Assembly: GCA_036379355.1 (NCBI GenBank)
Contig: DASVGV010000068.1
Location: 1-39,502 of the forward strand
DNA from: CAJCIY01 sp036379355
GTDB taxonomy: Bacteria; Actinomycetota; Actinomycetes; Mycobacteriales; CAJCIY01
Direction: 5' to 3'
DNA length: 39,502 nt
Shown here piece after piece: positions 15,559 to 24,700 of the stretch; the first letter of the stretch is position 1, and every line of letters begins with the position of its first letter. The notes under the pieces are model-generated. The model was not told the origin of the DNA, made no database searches, and was given only the letters and a program-made list of their open reading frames with translations. Both the position numbers and the translations under genes were made by a program.

Positions 15559-16080
15559 GTGCAGATGCGGGCCGCAGGACGGGACGACGTGGACGCGGTC
15601 GTCGCGCTGGTGGAGTCCGCCTACCGGGGCGAGGAGAGCCGGGCCGGGTGGACCACCGAGGCCGACCTGCTCGACGGCCAGCGCACCGACGCCGCGGGGG
15701 TGACCGCCGTGCTCGACGCGCCCCGGTCGCACCTGTTGCTCGCGGTGGATGGGGAACGCCTCGTCGGGTGCTGCGCGCTCGAAAACCGGGGATCGCGTTG
15801 GTACTTCGGCACGTTCGCCGTCCGTCCCGGCGAGCAGGCGCGAGGGACCGGCTCCGCCCTGCTGGCCGAGGCCGAACGCCGGGCCCGGGAAGCGGGCGCC
15901 GCCGCGATGGAGCTCACGGTCATCCATGCCCGGACCGACCTGATCGCGTGGTACGAGCGGCGTGGCTACGTCCGCACCGGCGAGACCCGGCCGTTCCCGT
16001 ACGGAGACGAGCGCTTCGGGATGCCGCGGCGCGACGACCTCGCCTTCGTGGTGCTGGAGAAGCCGCTCAGTCGGTCGTGA
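15559..16080 (+). CDS. GNAT family N-acetyltransferase
   Basis: A 173-residue GNAT protein. The core is WYFGTFAVRPGEQARGTGSALLAEAERRAREAGAAAMELTV, with the acetyl-CoA loop QARGTG, followed by the C-terminal ARTDLIAWYERRGYVRTGETRPFP (motif B, Tyr-rich). I prefer the GTG at 15559, which has GAGAGG upstream and begins right at the domain; an in-frame GTG at 15499 would add 20 poorly structured residues. It follows the DrrB-like gene by 79 bases and could share its transcript. The acceptor substrate is not predictable. The 3' end overlaps the convergent acyltransferase gene by 14 bases. Confidence 0.88.
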   Translation: MQMRAAGRDDVDAVVALVESAYRGEESRAGWTTEADLLDGQRTDAAGVTAVLDAPRSHLLLAVDGERLVGCCALENRGSRWYFGTFAVRPGEQARGTGSALLAEAERRAREAGAAAMELTVIHARTDLIAWYERRGYVRTGETRPFPYGDERFGMPRRDDLAFVVLEKPLSRS

Positions 16081-17329
16081 TCGGCGGCGGGGCCTGCGGC
16101 GCCTGCTGGACGACCCCGGCCCACGTCGCCAGACCGGCCGTCACGACCACTGCAGCGATCACCGGGCGCCAGCGCCAGCGCCCGGCGTACTCGCGGCCGG
16201 TCAGCATCGACGACAGCGGCGTCTGCTGGACGAGCAGCACCACGATGACGGCGCCGGTGAGGGCGATCGCCACCGCCACGATGGTCGCGAGCCACGACGG
16301 CATGATCTGGCCGGGGCCGGCGGCGAACCCGTGCGCGAACAGCAGGTCCAGCACCAGCGGGTGCACGAGGTAGACGCCGAACGAGATCCGCTGGCCGACG
16401 TCCAGAGCGGTGGCCCACCGGCCGGTGCGACGCTGGGAGGCCCAGATCACTCCGAGCGCGTACAGGCCCACGAACGACGCGAGCCCCCACGGCACCATCG
16501 CCATCTGGAGCTGGCCGCGCGCGCTGACGGCGCCGTACGGACCGACCTGGAGGGCGAACGCCAGCTCGGCGATCGCGACTCCGCCGAGGACGATCCACGG
16601 CACCCACCGCAGGTGCCGGTGCAGCAGCGCCTGCATGCGCGGCAGGTGCCAGGCGAAGACCGCACCCGCCAGCAGGAAGAACTGGTACGTGGGGAACATG
16701 GCGTCGGTGTGGTTGAGAACCGTGAGCGCCCAGCCGGTGGCGCCCCGGGTGCCCTGGATGAGGCGGAACGTCACGAGCTGCAGGGCCGCGCTGACCGCGA
16801 GCAGCAGCAGGTGGTGGCCGGCGGTCTTGCGCAGCAGCCGGAAGATCAGCGGCAGCAGCAGGTAGGCCTGCAGCGAGACCAGCAGGAAGTACAGCTGGTA
16901 CGACGCGCGGCCGGTGAGCAGGTCGAACCCGAACGTCCGCCACCACTGGCCGTGCGACGGCGCGAACGGCACGTTGACGAGGTAGTAGACGAGCGACCAG
17001 GCGAGGTACGGGACCCCGACCAGCAGGAAGCGCCGCCGCCAGAACGCCGGTACGTCGAAGTGCGCGCGCGACCCGTACGTGTGCACCAGCACGACACCGG
17101 TGATGAGGAAGAACGCCTCCCGGGTGAAGTGCAGCAGCATGAGGACGCCGCCGCCGACCGGGTCGGTCGGCAGCACCGTGGTGGACAGCGCGTGCACGCC
17201 GATGACGGCGCCGAAGGCCAGGACCCGGACGACGTCGATCTGCGGCAGGTGGCCGCGTACCGGGGGCAGCGCCGGCGCCTCCTGCGGCCGCCGCGGCTGC
17301 CGGGGCTGCCGCTCGGCGACGAGCGTCAT
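16067..17329 (-). CDS. Membrane O-acyltransferase (acyltransferase 3 family)
   Basis: A 420-residue integral membrane protein with about ten hydrophobic segments and the features of acyltransferase family 3 (OafA/NodX type). An N-terminal LPQIDVVRVLAFGAVIGVHA carries the conserved R and the H of the first helix, a later segment is REAFFLITGVVLVHTY, and the last part is FGVYLVHPLVL. These enzymes move acyl groups from a cytosolic donor to sugars, lipids or natural products. It is the last of four coupled genes: its ATG overlaps the ligase stop (ATGA, 17326-17329). An acyl-activating ligase directly upstream of a membrane acyltransferase suggests that the activated acid is transferred to an envelope or secreted acceptor; this is inference. 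Confidence 0.88.
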   Translation of the reverse strand: MTLVAERQPRQPRRPQEAPALPPVRGHLPQIDVVRVLAFGAVIGVHALSTTVLPTDPVGGGVLMLLHFTREAFFLITGVVLVHTYGSRAHFDVPAFWRRRFLLVGVPYLAWSLVYYLVNVPFAPSHGQWWRTFGFDLLTGRASYQLYFLLVSLQAYLLLPLIFRLLRKTAGHHLLLLAVSAALQLVTFRLIQGTRGATGWALTVLNHTDAMFPTYQFFLLAGAVFAWHLPRMQALLHRHLRWVPWIVLGGVAIAELAFALQVGPYGAVSARGQLQMAMVPWGLASFVGLYALGVIWASQRRTGRWATALDVGQRISFGVYLVHPLVLDLLFAHGFAAGPGQIMPSWLATIVAVAIALTGAVIVVLLVQQTPLSSMLTGREYAGRWRWRPVIAAVVVTAGLATWAGVVQQAPQAPPPITTD

Positions 17330-18735
17330 ACCGGACGAGGTACGTCGCCGGCCGTCACGAGGACCGGTCCGCCGGCAGCGACGGCGCGGAGGGCGACCCG
17401 GCTGACCTTGCCGGTCGGCCCTTGGGGAAGGGTCTCGACCACCTCGATCCGCGCGGGCCGGCGGAACCGCGCCAGCGTCCGCGCGCACCGCTCGTGCAGG
17501 TCTGCGGTCAGCGACTCGACGCCGCTGCCGGGCGCCGCCAGCACGAACGCGACGGGCACCGAGCCGAGCACCTCGTCCGGCGCCCCGACCACGACCGCGT
17601 CCTCGACGCGGTCATCGGCGAGCAGCACCGCTTCGACGTCCCGGGGGAAGACCTTCTCCCCGCCGCGGTTGATGACGTCGTCCAGGCGTCCGGACAGGAA
17701 CACGTAGCCGTCGGCGTCCTGATAACCCACGTCGCCGGTCGACAGCCAGGCCGTGCCGGTGACCACGCCGTCGCCCCGTATCTGCACCTGCCCGAGCTCA
17801 CCGACGCCGCAGGGCTTCCCGTCCGCCGCGACGATCCGCAGGTCGATGTCGACCGGCGGTCCCACCGAGCCCGGCTTGCGCGGTCCCGCGACCGGGTTCG
17901 CGCAGATCTGCGAGGCCGCCTCGGTCATGCCGTACGTCTCCACGACCGGCACCCCGCAGGCCGCCTCGAACCGGTCCAGCACGGGTACGGGCAGCGGCGC
18001 GGACGCCGACCGGACGAAGCGGACGGACTCGGGAGCCCGGCCGCACGACGGCAGGATCGCGAGGATCGCCGGCACCGCGTTGACCCAGGTGGCACGGTGC
18101 TGTGCGGCAACCTCCCACAGGTCGCGGTGGAACCCGTCGTCCAGGACAAGCTCGGCGCCGGACACGGCCGTGGCCAGGAGGCCGACGACCTCGGCGTTCA
18201 CGTGGAACAGCGGCAACGGGTTCAGGCCTCGCTCACCGGGACCGAACCCGTGGTGGCGCGCGATGGCGCGTGCGGTGTGCAGCAGCTGATGCTCGGTGAG
18301 CACGATCTTCTTGCGCGGGCCGGTGGTGCCCGAGGAGCGCAGCAGCACCCGGCCTTTCCCGGCGCGGCGCGGAGCGGGCCCGACCACCGGCGCCGGCGCG
18401 AGCGGGGTGACGTCCACGTCGAGCGACCGGTCAGCGACCAGCCGCGTCGCCCCGACCTCGGCGACCTCGGCCCGCAGCTGCGCAGCGTCCAGGCGGGGGT
18501 CGAGCGGCGCCACCGTGGCGCCTGCCGCCAGCAGGCCGAGGAACGCGCGCGCGAAGCGCAGCGGGTCGGCAACCACCAGGGCGACGACCGGCGGGTCCGC
18601 CGCGTCGTCGAGCGGCGGCGACCACGTGCGGGTAGCCACGTCGAGGTCGGCGCACGTGAGGACGCGGGCGTCGCGGGCGGCCCGGAACACGGGGACGTCG
18701 GGCGGGCCGGCAGCGAGGATCTCGGCAAGGGTCAC
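17326..18735 (-). CDS. Adenylate-forming acid ligase in the ComA-like operon
   Basis: A 469-residue class I adenylate-forming enzyme, shorter than the usual 500-550. The phosphate loop is altered to RSSGTTGPRKKIVLT (about 132-146), keeping SGTTG and lysines but not the usual PKG. The other core motifs are normal: YGMTEAASQI, STGDVGYQDADGYVFLSGRLDDVINRGGEKVFPRDVE and the catalytic A10 lysine in LPQGPTGKVSR. It should adenylate a small carboxylic acid and load it on CoA or a carrier. It starts at a GTG 7 bases after the VOC gene and overlaps the acyltransferase start. No carrier protein is encoded nearby. Its substrate may be the product of the ComA-like and VOC enzymes upstream. Confidence 0.9.
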   Translation of the reverse strand: MTLAEILAAGPPDVPVFRAARDARVLTCADLDVATRTWSPPLDDAADPPVVALVVADPLRFARAFLGLLAAGATVAPLDPRLDAAQLRAEVAEVGATRLVADRSLDVDVTPLAPAPVVGPAPRRAGKGRVLLRSSGTTGPRKKIVLTEHQLLHTARAIARHHGFGPGERGLNPLPLFHVNAEVVGLLATAVSGAELVLDDGFHRDLWEVAAQHRATWVNAVPAILAILPSCGRAPESVRFVRSASAPLPVPVLDRFEAACGVPVVETYGMTEAASQICANPVAGPRKPGSVGPPVDIDLRIVAADGKPCGVGELGQVQIRGDGVVTGTAWLSTGDVGYQDADGYVFLSGRLDDVINRGGEKVFPRDVEAVLLADDRVEDAVVVGAPDEVLGSVPVAFVLAAPGSGVESLTADLHERCARTLARFRRPARIEVVETLPQGPTGKVSRVALRAVAAGGPVLVTAGDVPRPV

Positions 18736-18742
18736 GGGAGGC

Positions 18743-19144
18743 TCAGAACATCATCCGCGGATCGCGGTAGTGCTTGAACTCCAGCAGGTTCCGTGACGGG
18801 TCGATCAGCACCACGGTGCGGTGCTCCTCCACCGTGCCCTCGAAGCGGAGCGCGACCGGGCGGAACACCGGCAGCTTGCGGATCTCGACCAGCCGCAGCA
18901 GGTCGTCGAACTCCTGCCCGGTCGCGAAGGTGACCCCGAAGTGCCGGGGATAGAGCTCGACCGGCTCGGTCGTGTCGACGTCGTGCAGATGGCACACCAC
19001 CTGGTCACCGAAGAAGTCCACCGTGATCCGGTCGCCGTACCGGCGCGCCAGGTGGCAGCCCAGCCCCTCGACGTAGAAGGAGTAGGCCTCGTCGAGGTCG
19101 CGCGCCGGGATCGCGAGGTGGAACGCGTTGCGCGCGTCGCGCAT
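18743..19144 (-). CDS. VOC family metalloenzyme (glyoxalase/extradiol dioxygenase fold)
   Basis: A 133-residue vicinal-oxygen-chelate protein with two beta-alpha-beta-beta-beta modules. Candidate metal ligands are H9 (FHLAIP), the histidine of RHFGVTF in the second module and the glutamate of NLLEFKHY near the end. The VVCHLH and LIDPSRNLLEFK patterns match a widespread group annotated only as dioxygenase or glyoxalase-like. It would isomerise, lyse or oxidise a small 2-oxo or hydroxy acid through a divalent metal. Its ATG shares one base with the stop of the ComA-like gene (TGATG), so the two are coupled, and the ligase begins 7 bases after its stop. The reaction is unknown. Confidence 0.88.
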   Translation of the reverse strand: MRDARNAFHLAIPARDLDEAYSFYVEGLGCHLARRYGDRITVDFFGDQVVCHLHDVDTTEPVELYPRHFGVTFATGQEFDDLLRLVEIRKLPVFRPVALRFEGTVEEHRTVVLIDPSRNLLEFKHYRDPRMMF

Positions 19145-19944
19145 CAGGCGACCTCGGTGAGGGCCGACTGCATCATGGCCAGCGGCTCGAACGCGGCGAA
19201 CGTGTCCGACCGCAGGCCGAGTCGCAGGGTCTCCACGCCGATCACGTCCAGCGGGGCGATGTTGCCCAGGTTCACGTTCGGGCCGAGGCGCGTCACCAGG
19301 TGTGTCTGCAGCTGCTTGGTCGGCGCCTCGAACAGCAGCTGCTCGGCACCGATGCCGGAGCCGAGGATCGCGTCGAGCACGTCGTCACGGCAGCGGCCGC
19401 TGGCGTCGGCCATGCCGGTGTTGCCCGCTTCGCGTGCTTCGGTGATGACGAGGGTGGCGCCGGCGTCCAGGTCGGCGCGCGCCGCGCTCGCCCAGTCGGC
19501 GGGCGTGAGGGTCTCGTTGCGGTCCGGCTGCTTGAAGCCGACCTCCGCCAGCACCGTGAACTCGTCCGCGAGGCTCCCGATGTACGACGCCTTCTCCCCC
19601 GGCCGCATCGGCAGGGTGCCGTCGGACACCTCGACGTAACGGCACTCCTGGTCGCGCAGCAGCCGGACGTACTCGGCGAACCGGCCCTGGGCCACGTGCT
19701 TCTCGAGCAGCGTCCCCCCGAAGAAGAAGCCGACGCCGTGCTGCTGCAGCGTCGCGATCTTGGCATCCAGGGTGGGCGAGACGACCGCCGTACCCCAGCC
19801 GAACTTGACGAGGTCGATCAGCTCCGCGTGACTCGCGACGACGTCCCGGAACAGCCCCAGCGGAAGCCCCGCGTCGATGACCATGGTGAGGCCGGACGTG
19901 CGCGGCTTCGAGCAGCGACGGGGCAGTTCGAGGTCGGTGTGCAT
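19144..19944 (-). CDS. Phosphosulfolactate synthase (ComA) family protein
   Basis: A 266-residue TIM-barrel protein matching ComA, which adds sulfite to phosphoenolpyruvate to give (2R)-phosphosulfolactate in coenzyme M synthesis. Recognisable blocks: KPRTSGLTMVIDAGLP, LVKFGWGTAVV (catalytic-site lysine block), GGTLLEKH, YVEVSDGT, VLAEVGFKQPDR, DLDAGATLVITEAREAG, LLFEAPTKQLQ, NVNLGNIAPLDVIGVETLRLGLRSDTF. The core looks complete, so activity on PEP is plausible. Actinobacteria do not make methanogen coenzyme M, and no ComB phosphatase or ComC dehydrogenase is nearby. The product may instead feed a sulfonate metabolite or the nucleophile may differ. It has AGGAGG before the ATG and leads a four-gene coupled operon (ComA-like, VOC, ligase, acyltransferase). 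Confidence 0.9.
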   Translation of the reverse strand: MHTDLELPRRCSKPRTSGLTMVIDAGLPLGLFRDVVASHAELIDLVKFGWGTAVVSPTLDAKIATLQQHGVGFFFGGTLLEKHVAQGRFAEYVRLLRDQECRYVEVSDGTLPMRPGEKASYIGSLADEFTVLAEVGFKQPDRNETLTPADWASAARADLDAGATLVITEAREAGNTGMADASGRCRDDVLDAILGSGIGAEQLLFEAPTKQLQTHLVTRLGPNVNLGNIAPLDVIGVETLRLGLRSDTFAAFEPLAMMQSALTEVA

Positions 19945-19975
19945 CGGGCCTCCTGGGGCGTCGTGACCGTTCTGT

Positions 19976-19981
19976 AACCTA
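19976..19981 (-). promoter_or_regulatory. Candidate -10 of the ComA-like operon
   Basis: TAGGTT on the minus strand fits the TANNNT -10 consensus and would give a leader of about 25 bases containing the AGGAGG of the ComA-like gene. No good -35 is seen at 17-18 bases. Confidence 0.35.
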
Positions 19982-20007
19982 GAGGATGGCGGACAAACCT
20001 GAATCGC

Positions 20008-20024
20008 GCCTGTGACAGGCCTGT
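20008..20024. promoter_or_regulatory. Overlapping palindromes in the divergent ComA-like/carboxyltransferase region
   Basis: GCCTGT-G-ACAGGC (20008-20020) and ACAGGCCTGT (20015-20024) are both perfect palindromes and overlap. They lie midway between two divergent genes, so they are a candidate operator. No regulator gene is adjacent. Confidence 0.45.
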
Positions 20025-20071
20025 GCTCACCGTCCGGATCCGCTCCCGGAACAGTGTCCCTGATCGCCCGC

Positions 20072-20077
20072 TACGGT
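20072..20077 (+). promoter_or_regulatory. TANNNT -10 element giving a leaderless carboxyltransferase mRNA
   Basis: TACGGT is separated by 7 bases from the GTG at 20085, and there is no ribosome site upstream. This is the spacing expected when transcription starts at the initiation codon. Confidence 0.45.
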
Positions 20078-20084
20078 TCGACCC

Positions 20085-21629
20085 GTGGCTCGTACGCCGC
20101 CGCGCGCGGATCTGACGGAGCTGCGCCGCCGCAAGGCACTGCTGCGGGACGACGCGCGCCCCGAGAAGCTGGCGCGGCGCCACGAGGCCGGGCGGTTGAC
20201 CGCCCGGGAGTGCCTGGAACGGCTGGTGGAGCCCGGCACGTTCGTGGAGTACGCCGGGCACGTGATCGCCGCCCAGCGCGCCCGGCGAGAGCTCGACGAC
20301 CTGCTCGTCGCCACCGCCGGCGACGGCGTCGTGGCCGGGCTCGCCGACGTCAACGCCGGGACCGTGGAGCGGCCGGCCGCCGCGGTGTTGTCCTACGACT
20401 ACCTGGTCCTGGCCGGCACGCAGGGCATGGCCGGGCACCTCAAGACCGACCGGATGCTCGACGTCATCGAGCGCACCCGCCGTCCGGTCGTGTTCTTCGC
20501 CGAGGGTGGCGGCGGGCGACCCGGCGACACGGACGGGGCCAAGGTGGCCGGCCTCGACCTGATGACGTTCCGGTCGTTCGCGCGCCTGTCCGGCGCCGTC
20601 CCGCGCGTGGGCGTGGCGGCCGGCTACTGCTTCGCCGGGAACGCGGCGCTGTTCGGGATGTGCGACATCACCATCGCCACCACCGGATCGTCCATCGGCA
20701 TGGGCGGCCCGGCGATGATCGAGGGCGGCGGGCTCGGTGTGGTCGCCCCCGACGACGTCGGCCCGGTCGAGGTTCACCTGGCCGGCGGCGTGGTGGACGT
20801 GGTCGCCGACGACGACGAGCAGGCGGTGACGCTCGCGGCGCGCAGCCTGTCGTACTTCCAGGGCCGAAGCGGTACGTGGACCGCGCCCGACACCGAGGCG
20901 CTGCGCGAGGTCGTCCCCGAGAACCGGCGCCGCGCGTACGACGTGCGCGGGGCGCTGCGCGGGATCGCGGACGAGGGGTCGGTGCTCGAGCTGCGACCGC
21001 GGTACGGCCGCGGCATGGTCACCGCTCTCGCCCGGATCGAGGGCAGGCCGCTCGGGGTCATCGCCAACAACCCGATGCACCTCGCCGGGGCCATCACCAG
21101 CGAGGCGGCCGACAAGGCCGCGCGGCTGCTGCGCCTCTGCGACGCGTACGGGCTGCCGGTGCTGTCGCTGTGCGACACCCCCGGGATCATGGTCGGGACG
21201 GAGGCGGAGAAGACCGGGCTCGTCCGGCGGGCCGCCGGCCTGTTCACCGCGGGCGCCACGCTGACCGTGCCGATGGTCACGATCGTGCTGCGCAAGGGCT
21301 ACGGCCTCGGGGCGATGGCGATGGCCGGCGGTGGCTTCCACGTACCGCTCGTCACGGCGGCCTGGCCGACGGGCGAGTTCGGCGGGATGAACCTCGAGGG
21401 CGCGGTACGCCTGTCGATGCGCCGCGAGCTGGACGCGATCGCCGACCCGGGCGAGCGGGAGGCCGCCTTCGAGAGGGCCGTGGCCCGGTCCTACGAGCGC
21501 GGCAAGGCGCTCTCTGTCGCCACGTACGGCGAGATCGACGACGTGATCGACCCCGCGGACACGCGCGCGCTGGTCGCGGCGACGCTGTGGGCCGGCCCGC
21601 CCATCGTGGCTTCGGGCCGCCCCTTCTAG
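20085..21629 (+). CDS. Acyl-CoA carboxylase carboxyltransferase (beta) subunit family
   Basis: A 514-residue carboxyltransferase of the AccD/PccB/MmdA superfamily with both crotonase-like halves. The N-terminal half has GRLTARECLERLVEPGTF, FFAEGGGGRPGDTDG and CFAGNAALFGMCDI with GSSIGMGGPAMIEGGG. The C-terminal half has IANNPMHLAGAITSEAADKAARLLRLCDAYGLPVLSLCDTPG and RKGYGLGAMAMAGG. These subunits transfer carboxyl from biotin to an acyl-CoA. No biotin carboxylase or biotin carrier gene is in the window, so its partner lies elsewhere or it is used differently. It is divergent from the ComA-like operon. A leaderless start at GTG 20085 is favoured because the TANNNT element is 7 bases upstream and no Shine-Dalgarno is visible. 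Confidence 0.9.
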   Translation: MARTPPRADLTELRRRKALLRDDARPEKLARRHEAGRLTARECLERLVEPGTFVEYAGHVIAAQRARRELDDLLVATAGDGVVAGLADVNAGTVERPAAAVLSYDYLVLAGTQGMAGHLKTDRMLDVIERTRRPVVFFAEGGGGRPGDTDGAKVAGLDLMTFRSFARLSGAVPRVGVAAGYCFAGNAALFGMCDITIATTGSSIGMGGPAMIEGGGLGVVAPDDVGPVEVHLAGGVVDVVADDDEQAVTLAARSLSYFQGRSGTWTAPDTEALREVVPENRRRAYDVRGALRGIADEGSVLELRPRYGRGMVTALARIEGRPLGVIANNPMHLAGAITSEAADKAARLLRLCDAYGLPVLSLCDTPGIMVGTEAEKTGLVRRAAGLFTAGATLTVPMVTIVLRKGYGLGAMAMAGGGFHVPLVTAAWPTGEFGGMNLEGAVRLSMRRELDAIADPGEREAAFERAVARSYERGKALSVATYGEIDDVIDPADTRALVAATLWAGPPIVASGRPF

Positions 21630-21711
21630 CCGTGACCAGCATCCATTGGCCTGCGTCGTCGTTGGGCACTCGGCGCGGCACCTGCCGAGGCCCATGTCGA
21701 CAGGAGGTTTC

Positions 21712-24700
21712 GTGCAGGTCCGCCGTCCGCTCGCCGTCCTGACCGCTGTTCTGCTCGCCGGAGCGGCCGCCGCCGGAACGGCGGTCAGCGCCTCGGCCGC
21801 CACCGGCCCCAGCGCACCGTCCTCCGCCTACCGCGCGAACGACTACGCCGACGGGCAGGCGATGAGCATCCTGCCGCCGGGGGCGAACGGCACCGCCACC
21901 CTCGCCCAGGGCCTCGCGTACGAGGCGGACAAGAGCCAGCACCCGCCCTACAGCCAGGACCAGCTCGGCAAGTACGACGCGCTCAGCTACGGGTCGTCCA
22001 CCCTGACCGACGCGACCCTCGGCAACTACTACGACGACGAGTCGTTCGGCGTCATCCCGTCCCAGGTGACCAAGACGGTGACGCCCGAGGCGGGCGTCAC
22101 CGTCTACTACGACGACCACGACGTGCCGCACGTGTTCGGCGACAGCGACGAGACGATGTCGTTCGGCGCGGGCTACGCCCAGGCCTCCGAGCGGCTGTTC
22201 TTCATGGACGTGCTGCGGCACTACGGCGCCGGGCAGACCTCCCAGTTCCTCGGCCCGTCCTGCTCGGACGAGCAGATGGACCACGACCAGCTGCTGCTCG
22301 CGCCGTACACGCCGGCGCAGGCCCAGGCCCAGGTCGACGCGCTGCCCCAGGAGTACGGCGCGAAGGGGGCCCGCACCAAGGCCATGATCGACAGCTACGT
22401 GGCCGGGGTGAACGCCTACATCAAGGCGGCCGACGCCGACCCGCTGAACCTCATGCCGGTCGAGTACTACGCCCTGCCGTCGTTCAAGGGCCTCAACACC
22501 CTGCCCGTACAGCCCGAGCCGTGGACGGCGGGCGACGTCGTGGACATCGCCGGGCTCATCGGCGGCATCTTCGGCAAGGGCGGCGGCGGCGAGATCGCGA
22601 ACGCCGCCCTCTACACGTACCTCACGGCGAAGCTCGGCACGGCGGCGGGCCAGGCCGCGTTCACCGCGTTCAAGTCGCAGAACGACCCTGACGCGCCCAC
22701 CACCATCGTCGACAAGACCTTCCCGTACGAGCAGGGGACGGACGTCCCGACGGCCAAGAACGACCTGCCCGCAGTCGATCCGACCACCCATCAGGTGACG
22801 CTCACTGGCGGGCCGACCGGGACCACCCCCGACTGCGACCTGACCGCGCCGAACATCCCCGGACTCGGGGCGATCGCTTCCCTCGCGACGCTGCCGAAGG
22901 CGTTCTCCAACGCGCTCGTCGTCGACGCGAGCCACTCGGCGGGCGGGCACCCGATTGCGGTGTTCGGCCCGCAGGTGAGCTACTTCGCGCCGCAGATCCT
23001 CATGCAGGAGGACCTGCACTCGCCGGACTACGCCGCCGAAGGCGCGTCGTTCCCCGGCACGGGCGTCGTCGAGCTCGGGCGCGGCGAGGACTACGCCTGG
23101 TCGGCCACGAGCGCCGGAACCGACCTCATCGACCAGCGGCTCGAGGTCATCTGCACCACCGACGGATCCGCCCCGCAGGCCGGCGGCACGATGTACGAGT
23201 ACGACGGCCAGTGCATCCCGATGACGAACGAGACGTTCTCCGAGACCGCGCTGCCGACGGCCGCCGGGACCGGCGCGCCGACGGTCATCAACCACGAGAT
23301 CCACCTGACCCGGCACGGCATCGTGCAGGGCTGGACCACCGACACCTCCGGCCGCGTGGTGGCCGTGGTCAACCAGCGCTCGACGTACGGCCACGACGTC
23401 GACTCGGTCGTCGGGTTCGTCGACTGGGGTACTCCGTCGATCACGCACGACGAGGCGTCCTGGGTGAAGGGGGCCGAGGAGATCGGATTCACCTTCAACT
23501 GGTTCTACGTCGACGACCGCGACGCGGGCTACTACACCAGCGGGCTCGACCCGGTGCGACCGTCCGACGCCGACCCGAACCTGCCGTTTACCGGGACCGG
23601 GAACAGCGAATGGGAGGGCTTCCTGCCGGCGGACCAGCACCCGCAGGAGGTGAACCCCGCCCAGGGCTTCTTCGTCTCCTGGAACAACAAGCCCGCACCG
23701 GGCTTCTCCGCGTCCGACGACCAGTTCGGGTACGGCTCGGTCTACCGCTCCCAGATGCTGACGAACGCGCTGAAGGCGCAGCTGGCGGCGCACGGCGGCA
23801 AGGTGACTCGGGCGCAGGTCGTCCAGGCGATGGAGACGGCGGCCACCCAGGACCTCGACGGTCTCACGGAGATCCCCGCGCTCCTGGCGTACCTGAAGGC
23901 GCACCCCGCTCCGGCCGGGACGCCCGCTCAGGACCAGCAGATGCTCGACCTGCTCCAGACCTGGGTCGACGCCGGCGCCCACCGGCACAAGGCCAAGGAG
24001 AGCGACACCCAGTACGACCACGCCGCCGCGGTGGCGATCTCCGACGAGCTCGTCCCCGACCTGATCCACGCGATCTGGGACCCACTGCTCGCCGGCGGAG
24101 GTAACGGCTCGGTGGCCTCGACCGGTGGCGCCACAGCCGACGGCTACGCGATCCTGCCCGCGCAGTTCACGAACACCCCAAACTCCGGCGGCGCCCACCT
24201 CGGCTCGGCGTACGACGGTGGCTGGGAGGGCTACCTCGACGACACGTTCACGCAGCTGGGCGGCGGGACGACCGGCGACATGTTCGCGAGCGCCGTGACG
24301 GACACGTGGTGCGGCAGCGGCCCCGCCTCCTGCCCGGCCGCGATCTGGGGGGCCGTCACCACCGCGGAGAAGGCGCTCGTCACCGCGAACGGCGGCGCGA
24401 CCGACCCGTCGACGTGGACCGCCGACACGGCGACCGCTGCCACCGCGCAGAAGCCGTCCCTGACCAACCCGCAGGGCACGCCGGCACAGACGATGCCGCA
24501 GTTCGACGCGATCGCGTTCCGGGCGATCGGACTGGTGGGCACGCCCGACATCGACTGGCAGAACCGGCCGACCTTCCAGCAGGTCGTCGAGTTCCCGCGC
24601 CACCGGTCGGCGCCGCCGTCGAGCGGGACTGCGAGCCCAGGAACCTCGAGCACGGGAACGTCGAGCGCAGGAACGGGGGCACCCGGGACGTCCTCGCCCG

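Noticed and set aside
16067..19944. A standard coenzyme M biosynthesis cluster
   Set aside because: Only the first enzyme (ComA-like) is present; phosphatase and dehydrogenase partners are missing and the other genes are unrelated to that pathway.
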